64,000 nt of DNA, taken from assembly GCA_947494305.1 (NCBI GenBank), contig CANLUL010000002.1:186001-250000 (forward strand). The letters are read 5' to 3'. Position 1 is the first letter of the stretch; each line of letters begins with the position of its first letter. A program made the position numbers and the translations under genes. This DNA is from an uncultured Sphingomonadaceae bacterium. Its GTDB lineage: Bacteria; Pseudomonadota; Alphaproteobacteria; Sphingomonadales; Sphingomonadaceae. Positions 27,317 through 36,053 of this stretch are shown piece after piece. A model generated the notes under the pieces. That model searched no databases, was not told where the DNA came from, and worked only from the letters and a program-made list of their open reading frames with translations.

Positions 27317-27608
27317 CGAAAAGTGAAGCCCCGAAATAACTCACAGTCGGCATAGGGTCATAAAAATCATGAAGCAAGGCACGCCACTTTTCATATTCAG
27401 GAGATTTTCGAAAGCCATCCCGGTGCGATTCAATTTTATCCCAGCCAACCAGCAACAAATATTGATTTTCTGTCTCTGATGACGGCCGAACCTCTATTGA
27501 TTGAAAGCCCGGTTGCCCATCGATCAGCGGCTTTGCTTGACGCATAGCCTGCTTAAAATCGTCAGTCTGACCGGGCTTCACCCGCAACAAAGCATGTTCA
27601 ACTATCAT
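27309..27608 (-). CDS. antibiotic biosynthesis monooxygenase (ABM) domain protein
   Basis: A 99-residue ferredoxin-like alpha/beta protein with the ABM pattern: IVEHALLRVKPGQTDDFKQA at the start, GFQSIEVRPSSETENQYLLL and WDKIESHRDGFRKSPEYEKW. Relatives form dimers and act as cofactor-free monooxygenases or heme/small-molecule binders. ATG 27608 with GGGG seven bases upstream is preferred over a TTG at 27623. It follows rho by 18 bases. Confidence 0.82.
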   Translation of the reverse strand: MIVEHALLRVKPGQTDDFKQAMRQAKPLIDGQPGFQSIEVRPSSETENQYLLLVGWDKIESHRDGFRKSPEYEKWRALLHDFYDPMPTVSYFGASLFDD

Positions 27609-27626
27609 CGCGGAGCCCCGCAAATC

Positions 27627-28883
27627 TTATTGGTTCATGCTGTCGAAGAAATCGTCGTTGGATTTGCTATCCTTCATCTTGTCGAGCAGGAATTCCATCG
27701 CATCAACGGTTCCCATCTGCATAAGAATCCGACGCAGTACCCACATTTTCTTGAGTTTTTCGTCTTCCACCAGCAGCTCTTCTTTCCGTGTACCGGACTT
27801 GCCGACATCGAGTGACGGGAAGATGCGTTTGTCAGAGACCTTACGATCCAGAACGATTTCCGAGTTACCAGTACCTTTAAACTCTTCAAAGATAACCTCG
27901 TCCATCCGGCTACCGGTATCGATCAACGCAGTAGCGATAATCGAGAGCGATCCGCCCTCTTCAATATTCCGCGCGGCACCAAAGAAACGTTTCGGGCGTT
28001 GCAATGCGTTCGCATCCACACCGCCGGTCAACACTTTACCGGATGATGGAACCACAGTGTTATAAGCACGGCCCAAACGGGTAATCGAGTCAAGCAGGAT
28101 CACAACATCATGTTTATGTTCGACCAGACGCTTGGCTTTTTCAATGACCATTTCGGCAACCTGTACGTGGCGTGTGGCGGGTTCGTCAAAGGTGGAGCTA
28201 ATCACTTCACCCTTCACCGAACGCTGCATGTCGGTCACTTCTTCTGGGCGCTCATCGATCAATAAAACGAGAAGATACACTTCCGGATGATTATCGGTAA
28301 TCGCCTTGGCAATATTTTGCAGCAAGACAGTTTTACCTGTCCGCGGCGGTGCAACAATCAAGGCACGCTGACCTTTACCCTGGGGCGAAATAATATCGAT
28401 AACGCGGGCCGACTTGTCTTTCTCGGTCGGATCCTGACAATCGAGGGTCAGTTTCTCATCAGGATAAAGCGGTGTAAGGTTATCGAAATTCACCCGATGA
28501 CGCACGGCATCTGGTTCATCGAAATTTATCTGAGTAAGCTTGGTCAGCGCAAAATAGCGCTCACCATCACGCGGCGCACGAATTTCGCCTTCTACCGTAT
28601 CACCGGTGCGCAAACCGAATTTACGCACTTGGTTCGGGGAGACATATATATCATCGGGACCGGCCAGATAATTTGCTTCAGGTGAGCGCAAGAACCCGAA
28701 ACCATCGGGCAGCACTTCGATCGTGCCTAGGCCCATAATCTGTTCGTCCTGATCCGCCAGCTCCTTAAGGATTGCGAACATCAGATCCTGTTTGCGCAAT
28801 GTCGATGCGCCTTCGACGCCCAAGCCTTCAGCCATTGAAACCAAATCAGCGGGGGATTTTTCTTTTAATTCTTTTAAATGCAT
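27627..28883 (-). CDS. rho: transcription termination factor Rho
   Basis: A 418-residue Rho. The N-terminal helix bundle ([20 protein letters not shown]), the RNA-binding cold-shock-like domain ([20 protein letters not shown]) and the RecA-type ATPase ([31 protein letters not shown]) with the Q/R loops are in the normal order. The hexamer terminates transcription by threading RNA. The family-typical start is ATG 28883; a 25-residue longer in-frame form is unlikely. It is the third gene of the hemE-hemJ-rho block. Confidence 0.97.
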   Translation of the reverse strand: MHLKELKEKSPADLVSMAEGLGVEGASTLRKQDLMFAILKELADQDEQIMGLGTIEVLPDGFGFLRSPEANYLAGPDDIYVSPNQVRKFGLRTGDTVEGEIRAPRDGERYFALTKLTQINFDEPDAVRHRVNFDNLTPLYPDEKLTLDCQDPTEKDKSARVIDIISPQGKGQRALIVAPPRTGKTVLLQNIAKAITDNHPEVYLLVLLIDERPEEVTDMQRSVKGEVISSTFDEPATRHVQVAEMVIEKAKRLVEHKHDVVILLDSITRLGRAYNTVVPSSGKVLTGGVDANALQRPKRFFGAARNIEEGGSLSIIATALIDTGSRMDEVIFEEFKGTGNSEIVLDRKVSDKRIFPSLDVGKSGTRKEELLVEDEKLKKMWVLRRILMQMGTVDAMEFLLDKMKDSKSNDDFFDSMNQ

Positions 28884-29025
28884 GGAGAAATTTTCCAAAA
28901 TATGTGGAGTAAATATGTAGTTTTGCATGTGCGCGGCATTTCGCCGTTCGTTAGTCACATGGAAATTCGCCCGGACGGGCTTTGGCAGGCTAAATACGCC
29001 TTTGAACTGAAGCTGTCAACAAAAG

Positions 29026-29469
29026 CTAGAAAGGCTTCACAATTACCAAGATCACGATGATGGCGGCCGTTATCCCTGGCACTTCATTGACTAGTCGCAA
29101 GCCTTTGTCTGACATGGTTCGTTCACCACGCGCGAGCTTTTTTGAATAAACGATCATCCAGCCGTGATAGCCGGATAGTGCTAATACGAAGAGCAACTTG
29201 GCATGGAACCAGCCTTGATTGAATGCGCCAATATCATAAGCGAGAACCAATCCTAACACCCAAACAATAACCAGCGAGGGATTGAGGATAATCTTGCGCA
29301 GCTTGCCTTCACGTTCAATCCATTTGGCGTCTTCATCGGAACCAGCTGCTATCTCCTGATGATAGACAAAAAAGCGCGGCATCATGAACAGCCCTGCCAT
29401 CCAGAAGATGACAAAGATAAGATGCGCGGATTTTAGCCAGAGGTAGAGCATAGAGATATACTGATCCAT
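29026..29469 (-). CDS. hemJ: protoporphyrinogen IX oxidase HemJ
   Basis: A 147-residue integral membrane protein with four predicted membrane segments. Conserved patterns of the HemJ/UPF0093 family are visible: LKSAHLIFVIFWMAGLFMMP near the start, GKLRKIILNPSLVIVWVLG, and WFHAKLLFVLALSGYHGWM. It oxidises protoporphyrinogen IX in heme synthesis. Its ATG overlaps the hemE stop (TAATG), joining it functionally and translationally to hemE. Confidence 0.92.
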   Translation of the reverse strand: MDQYISMLYLWLKSAHLIFVIFWMAGLFMMPRFFVYHQEIAAGSDEDAKWIEREGKLRKIILNPSLVIVWVLGLVLAYDIGAFNQGWFHAKLLFVLALSGYHGWMIVYSKKLARGERTMSDKGLRLVNEVPGITAAIIVILVIVKPF

Positions 29470-30500
29470 TACCGCACTAGTGTAAGCAGCTTTTCAACAT
29501 GTTCAATGGGCGTTTCTTTAATAATGCCATGACCCAGATTGAAAATATGCGGACGATCGCTGAAAGTTTCTAGAATATGCGCGGCGGATTTTTTCAACGC
29601 ATCTCCGCCTGCAAGCAACGCTAACGGATCAAGATTGCCCTGCACGGGAATATCAGCAGGAAGATTTTTATGAGCAACAACCGGATCAACAGTTTCATCC
29701 AAACCAATCGCATCGGCTCCTGTTTCCCGCGCATAGGCCGCCAATTTATCGCCGGCACCTTTTGGAAAGCCAATAATCGGCACTTCGGGATAGACGTCCT
29801 TCAGGCGTGATATGATGGTTGCATTAGGACCAATAACCCATTTTTCAAACTGTGCAGGAGATAGCGATCCCGACCAGCTGTCGAAAAGCTGTACCGCATC
29901 GACACCGGCTTCGATCTGACCCAGCAGATATTTCACACTGTTATCGATAATAGCATCGATCAATTCCGAAAAAGCTACTTCATCCCGATAAGCATATTTG
30001 CGTGCGACCGCATGATCCTTGCTACCTTGTCCGTGGAGCATGTAAGTCGACACGGTCCACGGTGATCCAGCAAAGCCCATAAAAGTTGTTTTGTCATCCA
30101 GCCGTGCCGCAACCTTTCGCACCGTGGCATAAATAGCCTCAAAATGCTCAGGAGCAGCTGTCAGAGACGATAAAGCCGACTCGACCATACGCGGAGCCAA
30201 GCGGGGGCCTTCCCCTGCCTCAAACCACAGATTCTGCCCCATGGCGTGCGGAACGATTAATATATCTGAAAACAGGATCGCTCCATCAAAACCGAAACGA
30301 TCAATCGGTTGCATTGTAACTTCCGCTGCCGCATCCGCATCATAACAGAGTTCCAGAAAACCGCCTTTTTGCGCACGCAAATCCCGATATTCCGGTAAAT
30401 AGCGTCCTGCTTGACGCATAAGCCAAACGGGGGTTTGGTCACTTTTATTGCCGCGCAGTGTCGCGAGGAGTAGTTTTTGGGAGTCTGAATTTTCGGGCAT
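29469..30500 (-). CDS. hemE: uroporphyrinogen decarboxylase HemE
   Basis: A 343-residue TIM-barrel enzyme with TPVWLMRQAGRYLPEYRDLR at the N-terminus, DGAILFSDILIVPHAMG (catalytic aspartate) and FNLGHGIIKETPIEHVEKLL at the C-terminus. It decarboxylates uroporphyrinogen III to coproporphyrinogen III. It is transcribed away from the candidate origin, as in Caulobacter, where the origin lies next to hemE. Confidence 0.97.
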   Translation of the reverse strand: MPENSDSQKLLLATLRGNKSDQTPVWLMRQAGRYLPEYRDLRAQKGGFLELCYDADAAAEVTMQPIDRFGFDGAILFSDILIVPHAMGQNLWFEAGEGPRLAPRMVESALSSLTAAPEHFEAIYATVRKVAARLDDKTTFMGFAGSPWTVSTYMLHGQGSKDHAVARKYAYRDEVAFSELIDAIIDNSVKYLLGQIEAGVDAVQLFDSWSGSLSPAQFEKWVIGPNATIISRLKDVYPEVPIIGFPKGAGDKLAAYARETGADAIGLDETVDPVVAHKNLPADIPVQGNLDPLALLAGGDALKKSAAHILETFSDRPHIFNLGHGIIKETPIEHVEKLLTLVR

Positions 30501-30803
30501 AAGAGAAAGCGAGCGTCCAATATAATATATAAGGTATTAATATAAGAATGTTGTTGATGATACAGCGTGGAAAAGGCGGTAACGCGCCAGCGCCGACATT
30601 ACAAACAGATTGACAAAGCAATGGTTAACGAAAATTAACCGATTCCATTTTTTCATCCCCACTATCCACATACTGTGGAGAAATATTGTCAATGTTGGCC
30701 TGCTGTGGATGAAATTGCGGAGATCGGGGACAGATACACACGACCCACTTATCCCCGTTTTCATCCCTTGCTTTATCCCCGTTAAGCCCACAATGCTGTC
30801 CCG
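30501..30803. other. oriC: candidate chromosomal replication origin (oriC)
   Basis: This 303-base gap lies between divergent hemE and ppsR, the location of the Caulobacter origin. It has an A/T-rich stretch at 30511-30550 and five DnaA-box-like elements: CTATCCACA 30662-30670, TGTGGAGAA 30674-30682, TGTGGATGA 30704-30712, and TTATCCCCG at 30749-30757 and 30773-30781. Each is one or two bases off TTATCCACA in one orientation. An inverted repeat GGTTAA-6-TTAACC lies at 30623-30640. GATTC (30641-30645) is a GANTC methylation site. The gene order and parS distance support the call; activity is not shown. Confidence 0.7.
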
Positions 30804-31643
30804 ATGAATCGCCTGCACCTTCACATGCTTTCGGACTCTACCGGAGAAACGCTGGAAAACATTGCGCAAGCCGCTCTTGCGCAATTTGATGGTGTTGAGA
30901 TTATCAAACATTTTTGGCCCATGGTCCGTTCGGAAAATCATCTCAAACGTACTTTGATAGAGGTGGCAGATAATCCGGGATTGGTTATTTTTACGATCGT
31001 AAACCGCGATATTCGTACCAAGCTTGAACGCGAATGTCGGCAATTGGGATTGCCCACTATTGCTGTGCTTGATCCTGTCACCGATGCGCTATCTAATTTG
31101 CTTGGACAAGAAGCCAAAGCGCGACCCGGCCGCCAACATGTTTTGGATGCCGCCTATTTTGAACGCGTAGAAGCGATTCAATTCACCATTGTTCATGATG
31201 ATGGAATAGGCCACGAAAACTGGGAGGAAGCTGATATTGTGCTGGCTGGGGTTTCGCGCACGTCGAAAACACCTACCTCAATATATCTGGCCAATCGCGG
31301 TTTCAAGACAGCCAACATTCCAATCGTTCCTGAATCGCCGCCACCTGATTCTCTATTTTCTTTGAAAAATCCGCTTGTCGTCGGTTTGATCACGAGCACG
31401 ACGCGCCTGGTACAGGTGCGACGCAACCGCCTTTTGTCTTTGAACCAGTCTCCTGAGACTGACTATGTTGATGAGCAAGCAGTGAAGGCCGAGACATTAT
31501 ATGCCCGCCGGATGTTTTCAGATAATGAGTGGCCCATATTGGATGTTACACGGCGCTCGATTGAGGAATCTGCTGCAGCTATTATCAACCTTTACAATGA
31601 GCGTGAAAATGCAAATTCGGTTTCAAAGGTCACAGAAAAGTGA
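30804..31643 (+). CDS. ppsR: pyruvate, water dikinase/PPDK regulatory protein (DUF299)
   Basis: A 279-residue DUF299 bifunctional kinase/pyrophosphorylase. The P-loop-like GVSRTSKTPTSIYLANRGF segment and PIVPESPPPDSLF are the family signature. Such proteins switch PEP synthetase or pyruvate phosphate dikinase on and off by ADP-dependent threonine phosphorylation and phosphate-dependent removal. It starts the rightward ppsR-maf-aroE-coaE-dnaQ operon directly after the origin region, the place of the corresponding gene beside the Caulobacter origin. Confidence 0.92.
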   Translation: MNRLHLHMLSDSTGETLENIAQAALAQFDGVEIIKHFWPMVRSENHLKRTLIEVADNPGLVIFTIVNRDIRTKLERECRQLGLPTIAVLDPVTDALSNLLGQEAKARPGRQHVLDAAYFERVEAIQFTIVHDDGIGHENWEEADIVLAGVSRTSKTPTSIYLANRGFKTANIPIVPESPPPDSLFSLKNPLVVGLITSTTRLVQVRRNRLLSLNQSPETDYVDEQAVKAETLYARRMFSDNEWPILDVTRRSIEESAAAIINLYNERENANSVSKVTEK

Positions 31644-32233
31644 GCGAACCGATGTTGGTACTTGCTTCAAAAAGTAGAGCGCGACAGGCTATGTTGAAGG
31701 CCGCTGGAATCACTTTTGAGGCCATCGCACCAGATGTCGATGAAAATACTCTAAAAGACGATGGCATGGCGGCAGAAAACCTTGCTGGTGCATTGGCAGA
31801 AGCAAAGGCGATCCGCTTGGCCGATCGCGGAGATAGCCGGATGATACTCGGTGGAGATCAAGTTTTGGCTTTAGAAAATGGAGAGATGCTTGATAAACCG
31901 GCAGACAAAAATGAAGCAAAGTCTCAACTTTTCCGGATGTCAGGCGGCAAACATAGATTGTTCAGTGCGGCCGCTATGGCGGAACATGGGTCATTGGTTT
32001 GGCGTCATATCGATATTGCCACCATGAGCATGAGAAGTTTGAGTGAAGAATTTATCGATCGCTATGTAAATGAGGAATGGAACCATATTCGTCACTGTGT
32101 CGGATGTTATGAAATTGAAGGTAGGGGCGTGCAATTATTCTCAAATATCAATGGCAGCCAATTTACGATTATGGGTCTGCCGCTACTACCCTTGCTTGAG
32201 TACCTGCGGACGCGCGGAGTGATGCCGTCATGA
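31640..32233 (+). CDS. maf: Maf family nucleoside triphosphate pyrophosphatase
   Basis: A 197-residue Maf/HAM1-like protein with LVLASKSRARQAMLKAAGI at the N-terminus, LGGDQVLALENGEMLDKP in the middle and CVGCYEIEGRGVQLFSNI near the end. Maf proteins hydrolyse non-canonical or some canonical nucleotides to monophosphates and are tied to septation control. The start is GTG, overlapping the ppsR stop. It is slightly divergent from the classical YhdE/YceF types in its C-terminal part. Confidence 0.9.
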   Translation: MSEPMLVLASKSRARQAMLKAAGITFEAIAPDVDENTLKDDGMAAENLAGALAEAKAIRLADRGDSRMILGGDQVLALENGEMLDKPADKNEAKSQLFRMSGGKHRLFSAAAMAEHGSLVWRHIDIATMSMRSLSEEFIDRYVNEEWNHIRHCVGCYEIEGRGVQLFSNINGSQFTIMGLPLLPLLEYLRTRGVMPS

Positions 32234-33042
32234 CCGTATCCTATGCTGAAGTGATCGGCGACCCGATCAACCATAGTAAATCGCCAATAATCCATGGCTT
32301 TTGGTTGCAGAAATTGGGGATTGAGGCCGAGTATCGTGCGCATCATGTGCAGCCTGAAAAATTGCCGGACTATATCAAGAAGCGCCAAGATGATCTTTCT
32401 TGGCGCGGATGCAATGTTACGCTTCCACATAAAGTGGCGGTGATGGATCTGGTACGCGATCCGGGATTGGTGAAAGATTCCATCGGCGCGATGAACACCA
32501 TTGTTCGCCAGAAAGACGGCATTTTGATCGGCACCAATACCGATGCTGCGGGCTTTTTTGCGCCGCTGGCGAATTCCGACTGGAAGGGCGCTCATGCCTT
32601 ATTGATTGGCGCAGGAGGAGCAGCCCGCGCGGTCTTGTTTGCACTAAAACAAGCTGGAATTGAGAACGTTACGATACTAGCTCGTAATGGCCTCAAGGCT
32701 TCGGGTGTGATGATGCAGTCGGGTTTGAAGGGAGATGTCTTGCCATTAGACGCTGCACTTCCAAATGCTGATCTGCTAATCAATACAAGCCCGTTGGGAA
32801 TGGTCGGACAACCGGAATTGGAAGTCGATCTATCACCACTACCCGATCATGCGCTGGTTTATGATATTGTTTATACACCACTTGAAACAAATCTGTTGAA
32901 AGCAGCAAAATCCAGAAACCTAGAGATAGTAGACGGTCTGGATATGTTTATTGGGCAGGCAGCTTTGGCGTTTGAACTTTTCTTCGGGCAAACGCCGCCA
33001 ATGGACCATGATGAAGAATTGAGAAAGCTACTGACTGCATGA
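32230..33042 (+). CDS. aroE: shikimate dehydrogenase AroE
   Basis: A 270-residue NADP-dependent dehydrogenase with the shikimate-binding SKSPIIHGFWLQKLG, GCNVTLPHKVAVMD (catalytic lysine) and a Rossmann loop GAGGAARAVLFALKQAG. It reduces 3-dehydroshikimate to shikimate in aromatic amino acid synthesis. ATGA overlaps couple it to maf upstream and coaE downstream. Confidence 0.95.
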   Translation: MTVSYAEVIGDPINHSKSPIIHGFWLQKLGIEAEYRAHHVQPEKLPDYIKKRQDDLSWRGCNVTLPHKVAVMDLVRDPGLVKDSIGAMNTIVRQKDGILIGTNTDAAGFFAPLANSDWKGAHALLIGAGGAARAVLFALKQAGIENVTILARNGLKASGVMMQSGLKGDVLPLDAALPNADLLINTSPLGMVGQPELEVDLSPLPDHALVYDIVYTPLETNLLKAAKSRNLEIVDGLDMFIGQAALAFELFFGQTPPMDHDEELRKLLTA

Positions 33043-33638
33043 AGCAACCGCTAGTCATTGGCCTTACCGGATCCATTGGTATGGGCAAATCAACAGTCGC
33101 ACAAATGTTTGTCGATGAAGATGTTCCTCTGTTCGATGCGGATGCTGCAGTGCATGTACTGCAGGGGCCTGGTGGGTTGCTTGTGCAAGAAATTGAAGCC
33201 TTTTTTCCTGGTACCACCAGTGATCAGGGCGTTGATCGTCAAAAGCTTGGTGCTGCAGTTCTGGGCGACACAAAGGCTTTACAAAAGCTGGAGGCTTTGA
33301 TTCATCCTGCGGTAGGTCAAATGCGGATGCAATTTCTGGCAGAACATGAAGACGCAGCAATGGTCCTGTTTGATATACCCCTCTTGTTCGAGAAAAGCGG
33401 GGCCTCCGGGGTAAATCATATTGTTGTTGTATCTGCGTCTGAAGAGGATCAGCGAAATCGCGTTTTGGCGCGCGAAGGCATGACACCGGAGAAATTTGAA
33501 AAGATAAAATTGTTACAGATGCCAGATGCGGAAAAGCGCAAACGCGCTGATACAGTCATCAACACCTCAACCAGCCTAACCGACACCCGTAACCAGGTGA
33601 AAAATTGTGTGGAAAAACTGAAAGCTTCCCTTGCGTAA
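33039..33638 (+). CDS. coaE: dephospho-CoA kinase CoaE
   Basis: A 199-residue kinase with P-loop GLTGSIGMGKSTVAQMF at the start, DEDVPLFDADAAVHVL, and MVLFDIPLLFEKSG followed by the lid region. It phosphorylates dephospho-CoA to coenzyme A, the last step of CoA synthesis. It overlaps aroE by ATGA. Confidence 0.95.
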   Translation: MKQPLVIGLTGSIGMGKSTVAQMFVDEDVPLFDADAAVHVLQGPGGLLVQEIEAFFPGTTSDQGVDRQKLGAAVLGDTKALQKLEALIHPAVGQMRMQFLAEHEDAAMVLFDIPLLFEKSGASGVNHIVVVSASEEDQRNRVLAREGMTPEKFEKIKLLQMPDAEKRKRADTVINTSTSLTDTRNQVKNCVEKLKASLA

Positions 33639-33665
33639 AGACCAAATCGGTCCGATATAAAACTT

Positions 33666-34364
33666 ATGCGCGAGATAATTTTCGACACCGAGACAACCGG
33701 CTTTGATGCGCAAAATGGTGATCGGATGGTGGAAATCGGTTGTATTGAGATGGTTGACCGGATCGAAACCGGCAAAACTTTCCACTGCTATTATAATCCC
33801 GAACGCTCGATGCCCAAGGCCGCTGAAGAAGTGCATGGTCTGACCGATGTGTTTCTGTCGGACAAAAAGCTTTTTGCAAGTGGTGCTGATGAGCTGCTTG
33901 AATTTCTGGGCGATGCCAAACTGGTTGCTCATAATGCCCAGTTTGACTTTGGGTTTTTAAATGCTGAATTGCAGCGCTGCGGCCGTGAGAGCATTTCTCA
34001 GTTTCGTATGATTGATACGCTTGCCATAGCGAAATCTAAACATCCTGGCGCGAAACTATCGCTAGATGCGCTTTGCTCTCGCTATGGGATTGATCGCAGC
34101 CACCGAGTGAAACATGGCGCGTTATTGGATGCGGAGTTATTAACTCAGCTATATATTGAGTTAACTGGCGGTCGGCAGATCGGTCTTGGTTTGGCCGATG
34201 ATGCGAAGGTTGATGGGAATTCTGAATCTGTGCAACGCAGATCACAACCTGTTGTGCGCAAACAGTTTATTGAGCCGCGAGTACATAGCGCCAATCCAGA
34301 AGAACTGGCCAATCACAAGGCGTTTGTGGACGGCATTAAAGACCCGCTCTGGGCAAAGATTTAG
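33666..34364 (+). CDS. dnaQ: DNA polymerase III epsilon (proofreading) subunit DnaQ
   Basis: A 232-residue DEDDh exonuclease with IIFDTETTGFDAQNGDRMVE (ExoI), LVAHNAQFDFGFLNAEL (ExoII) and HGALLDAELLTQLYIELTGG (ExoIII with histidine). It gives 3'-5' proofreading to the replicative polymerase. The C-terminal tail beyond residue ~185 should hold the polymerase-binding part. It is 27 bases behind coaE. Confidence 0.95.
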   Translation: MREIIFDTETTGFDAQNGDRMVEIGCIEMVDRIETGKTFHCYYNPERSMPKAAEEVHGLTDVFLSDKKLFASGADELLEFLGDAKLVAHNAQFDFGFLNAELQRCGRESISQFRMIDTLAIAKSKHPGAKLSLDALCSRYGIDRSHRVKHGALLDAELLTQLYIELTGGRQIGLGLADDAKVDGNSESVQRRSQPVVRKQFIEPRVHSANPEELANHKAFVDGIKDPLWAKI

Positions 34365-34403
34365 CGAGGAGGCTTCCGGCCTCCGATCAAGAAGGAGAGT
34401 AAT
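34365..34403 (+). promoter_or_regulatory. short intergenic hairpin before hpf
   Basis: GGAGGC (34368-34373) and GCCTCC (34379-34384) form a 6-bp stem with a 5-nt loop directly after dnaQ. It lacks a T-run, so it is probably an RNA-stability or processing hairpin rather than a terminator. AAGGAG follows as the ribosome site for the next gene. Confidence 0.4.
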
Positions 34404-34976
34404 ATGGATATTCGTGTTTCAGGTCACCAGGTAGATACGGGCGATGCACTGCAAACCCATGTTGACGACCGTATGAATGCGATTGCCGATAAATTTTTCC
34501 CCAAAGCTATTTCTGCTCATGCTACATTTAGCAAGGCACCACATGCGCATTTTAGATGCGATATTGTGAATCATGTTATGACCGGTCTTATGCTGAAAGC
34601 CGATGCTGAGGCAGCGGATGCTCATCAGGCTTTTGATCAAGCAGCCGACAAGGTTGAAAAACAACTTCGACGCTATATGCGGCGATTAAATGACCACCAT
34701 GTTCAGGCACAATATGCAGCCAAACAAGAGGAAGCTGCGTATCGGGTTTTCGATACCGGCGACGATGAAGTAGAAGTAGAATCCAATGGAGAGGCGCCTC
34801 CGATTGTGGCTGAAACCAGCACCGATATTCCAGAAGCGAGCGTTTCCGATGCTGTTATGATGATGGATTTGCGAAATACTGGAGCACTTTTGTTCAAAAA
34901 TGCTGGTACTGGAGCGCATAATATGGTTTATCGCCGCTCAGACGGCACGATCGGTTGGGTTGAACCGCAAGGTTAA
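34404..34976 (+). CDS. hpf: ribosome hibernation-promoting factor, long form (HPF/RaiA family)
   Basis: A 190-residue protein with the N-terminal sigma-54-modulation/S30AE ribosome-binding domain (DIRVSGHQVDTGDALQTHVD) and a separate C-terminal dimerisation domain (MMDLRNTGALLFKNAGTGAH, YRRSDGTIGWVEP). The long form dimerises 70S ribosomes in stationary phase. It stands after dnaQ and before ptsN, similar to the hpf-ptsN pairing known near rpoN in other proteobacteria; rpoN is not in the window. Confidence 0.92.
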   Translation: MDIRVSGHQVDTGDALQTHVDDRMNAIADKFFPKAISAHATFSKAPHAHFRCDIVNHVMTGLMLKADAEAADAHQAFDQAADKVEKQLRRYMRRLNDHHVQAQYAAKQEEAAYRVFDTGDDEVEVESNGEAPPIVAETSTDIPEASVSDAVMMMDLRNTGALLFKNAGTGAHNMVYRRSDGTIGWVEPQG

Positions 34977-34995
34977 TCCCCGATTCTTTGCCAAC

Positions 34996-35054
34996 GGGTA
35001 GACTAGATTCAAATTTCGCGGCACTTCCCTCATTGAGCCGCTGAATCTCTACCC
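34996..35054 (+). promoter_or_regulatory. nested hairpin between hpf and ptsN
   Basis: Three successive stems nest here: GGGTAG 34996-35001 with CTACCC 35049-35054, GATTC 35006-35010 with GAATC 35043-35047, and GCGGC 35018-35022 with GCCGC 35037-35041, closing a 14-nt loop. No T-run follows. It could be a leader element of ptsN or an mRNA processing structure after hpf. Function is unknown. Confidence 0.5.
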
Positions 35055-35096
35055 ATTCAGTTAAATTGGGCCCTTATTGGCTCTAAAGGACGACAA

Positions 35097-35564
35097 ATGA
35101 CTTCTCTTTCCGTCACGGTTAATCCGGCGGCTATTTTTGCTGGAACTGGTGTTGCTACCAAACAGGAAATCCTGTCCAAAGCGGCGTCTTTGGCTGCGAA
35201 TTGCTATGGTTTGGACAAGGAAGATCTATATAGTTCTCTTGTCGAACGAGAAAAAATAGGCACCACTGGTTTTGGAGGTTCGGTTGCGATTCCTCATGCC
35301 AAGATCAACAGCATAGGTGAGTGTTTCGGCGTGGTGATAAGGCTTGAAAACCCAGTCGAATTTCAAGCACATGACGGTCGTCCTGTAGATATTATATTTG
35401 CTTTGTTTTCTCCCAAAACAGGTGGTGCTGTTCATCTAAAGGCTTTGGCGGAGATCTCCCGCCTACTACGCGATGACGATATGTTGGCTAAGCTACGGGG
35501 TGCGGATAATGCTGATGCAATTTATGCGCTCCTCACTGGCCAACGTGAGCAACAGGCTGCATAA
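35097..35564 (+). CDS. ptsN: PTS IIA-like nitrogen regulatory protein PtsN
   Basis: A 155-residue IIA(Ntr) with the phosphorylated histidine in GSVAIPHAKINSIGECFGVV, the EREKIGTTGFG segment before it, and DIIFALFSPKTGGAVHLKAL. It relays phosphate in the Ntr-type phosphotransferase system and regulates potassium and nitrogen/stress functions by protein contact. AAGGA precedes the ATG. The nested hairpin at 34996-35054 is in its leader. Confidence 0.93.
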   Translation: MTSLSVTVNPAAIFAGTGVATKQEILSKAASLAANCYGLDKEDLYSSLVEREKIGTTGFGGSVAIPHAKINSIGECFGVVIRLENPVEFQAHDGRPVDIIFALFSPKTGGAVHLKALAEISRLLRDDDMLAKLRGADNADAIYALLTGQREQQAA

Positions 35565-35573
35565 GCAGTGCCA

Positions 35574-36053
35574 ATGAGCGGTTCAGATAATCAAGATGAT
35601 GAAACGGATGGCGCGGCCGAGCATTTTCGGGCGTTGGAACGGCTCTATAAGAGAGCGCCGATAAACGACCTGTTCCAATCGGAATTGGAAATTGTCGAAA
35701 AAGGGCGTTCCCGCATCCATTTTGAAGTCGATGAACGCTACTATCATGCGGCAGGAGCTGTCCATGGGACGAGCTATTTTAAAATGCTTGATGATGCAGC
35801 CTTCTACGCAGCAAACAGTCTGGTTTCAGATCGATTCATTCTAACTACGGCATTCAATCTACTGTTCACCCGTCCGGTAAAGCATGGAAAGGTTACCGCG
35901 GAAGGTCGTTGGGTGAGCGGTAAAAGGCGTGTTTTCGTTGCCGATTCGCGGCTTATAGATTCGGAAGGCGAAGAAATTGCCCGCGGAACAGGAACGTTCA
36001 TGCGGTCCCACATACCGCTCTCGTCTCTTCCAGGATATAAGAATGATGATTGA
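35574..36053 (+). CDS. PaaI-family (hot-dog fold) thioesterase
   Basis: A 159-residue hot-dog protein with YYHAAGAVHGTSYFKMLDDA, typical of the PaaI active-site region, and a following FNLLFTRPVKHGKVTAEGRW strand pair. It probably hydrolyses an acyl-CoA thioester; the substrate is unknown. The start is uncertain between ATG 35574 and an in-frame GTG six bases earlier. It overlaps the following DUF1491 gene by 11 bases. Confidence 0.82.
   Translation: MSGSDNQDDETDGAAEHFRALERLYKRAPINDLFQSELEIVEKGRSRIHFEVDERYYHAAGAVHGTSYFKMLDDAAFYAANSLVSDRFILTTAFNLLFTRPVKHGKVTAEGRWVSGKRRVFVADSRLIDSEGEEIARGTGTFMRSHIPLSSLPGYKNDD

Noticed and set aside
27637-28065. Long reading frame opposite rho
   Set aside because: It is a shadow of the rho gene, with serine-rich low-complexity protein and no family.
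28884-28958. Longer rho reading frame
   Set aside because: The family N-terminus [14 protein letters not shown] starts at 28883; the extra residues lack family similarity.
30625-30638. CtrA binding site in the origin gap
   Set aside because: Spacing is TTAA-N6-TTAA rather than N7, so it is listed only as an inverted repeat.
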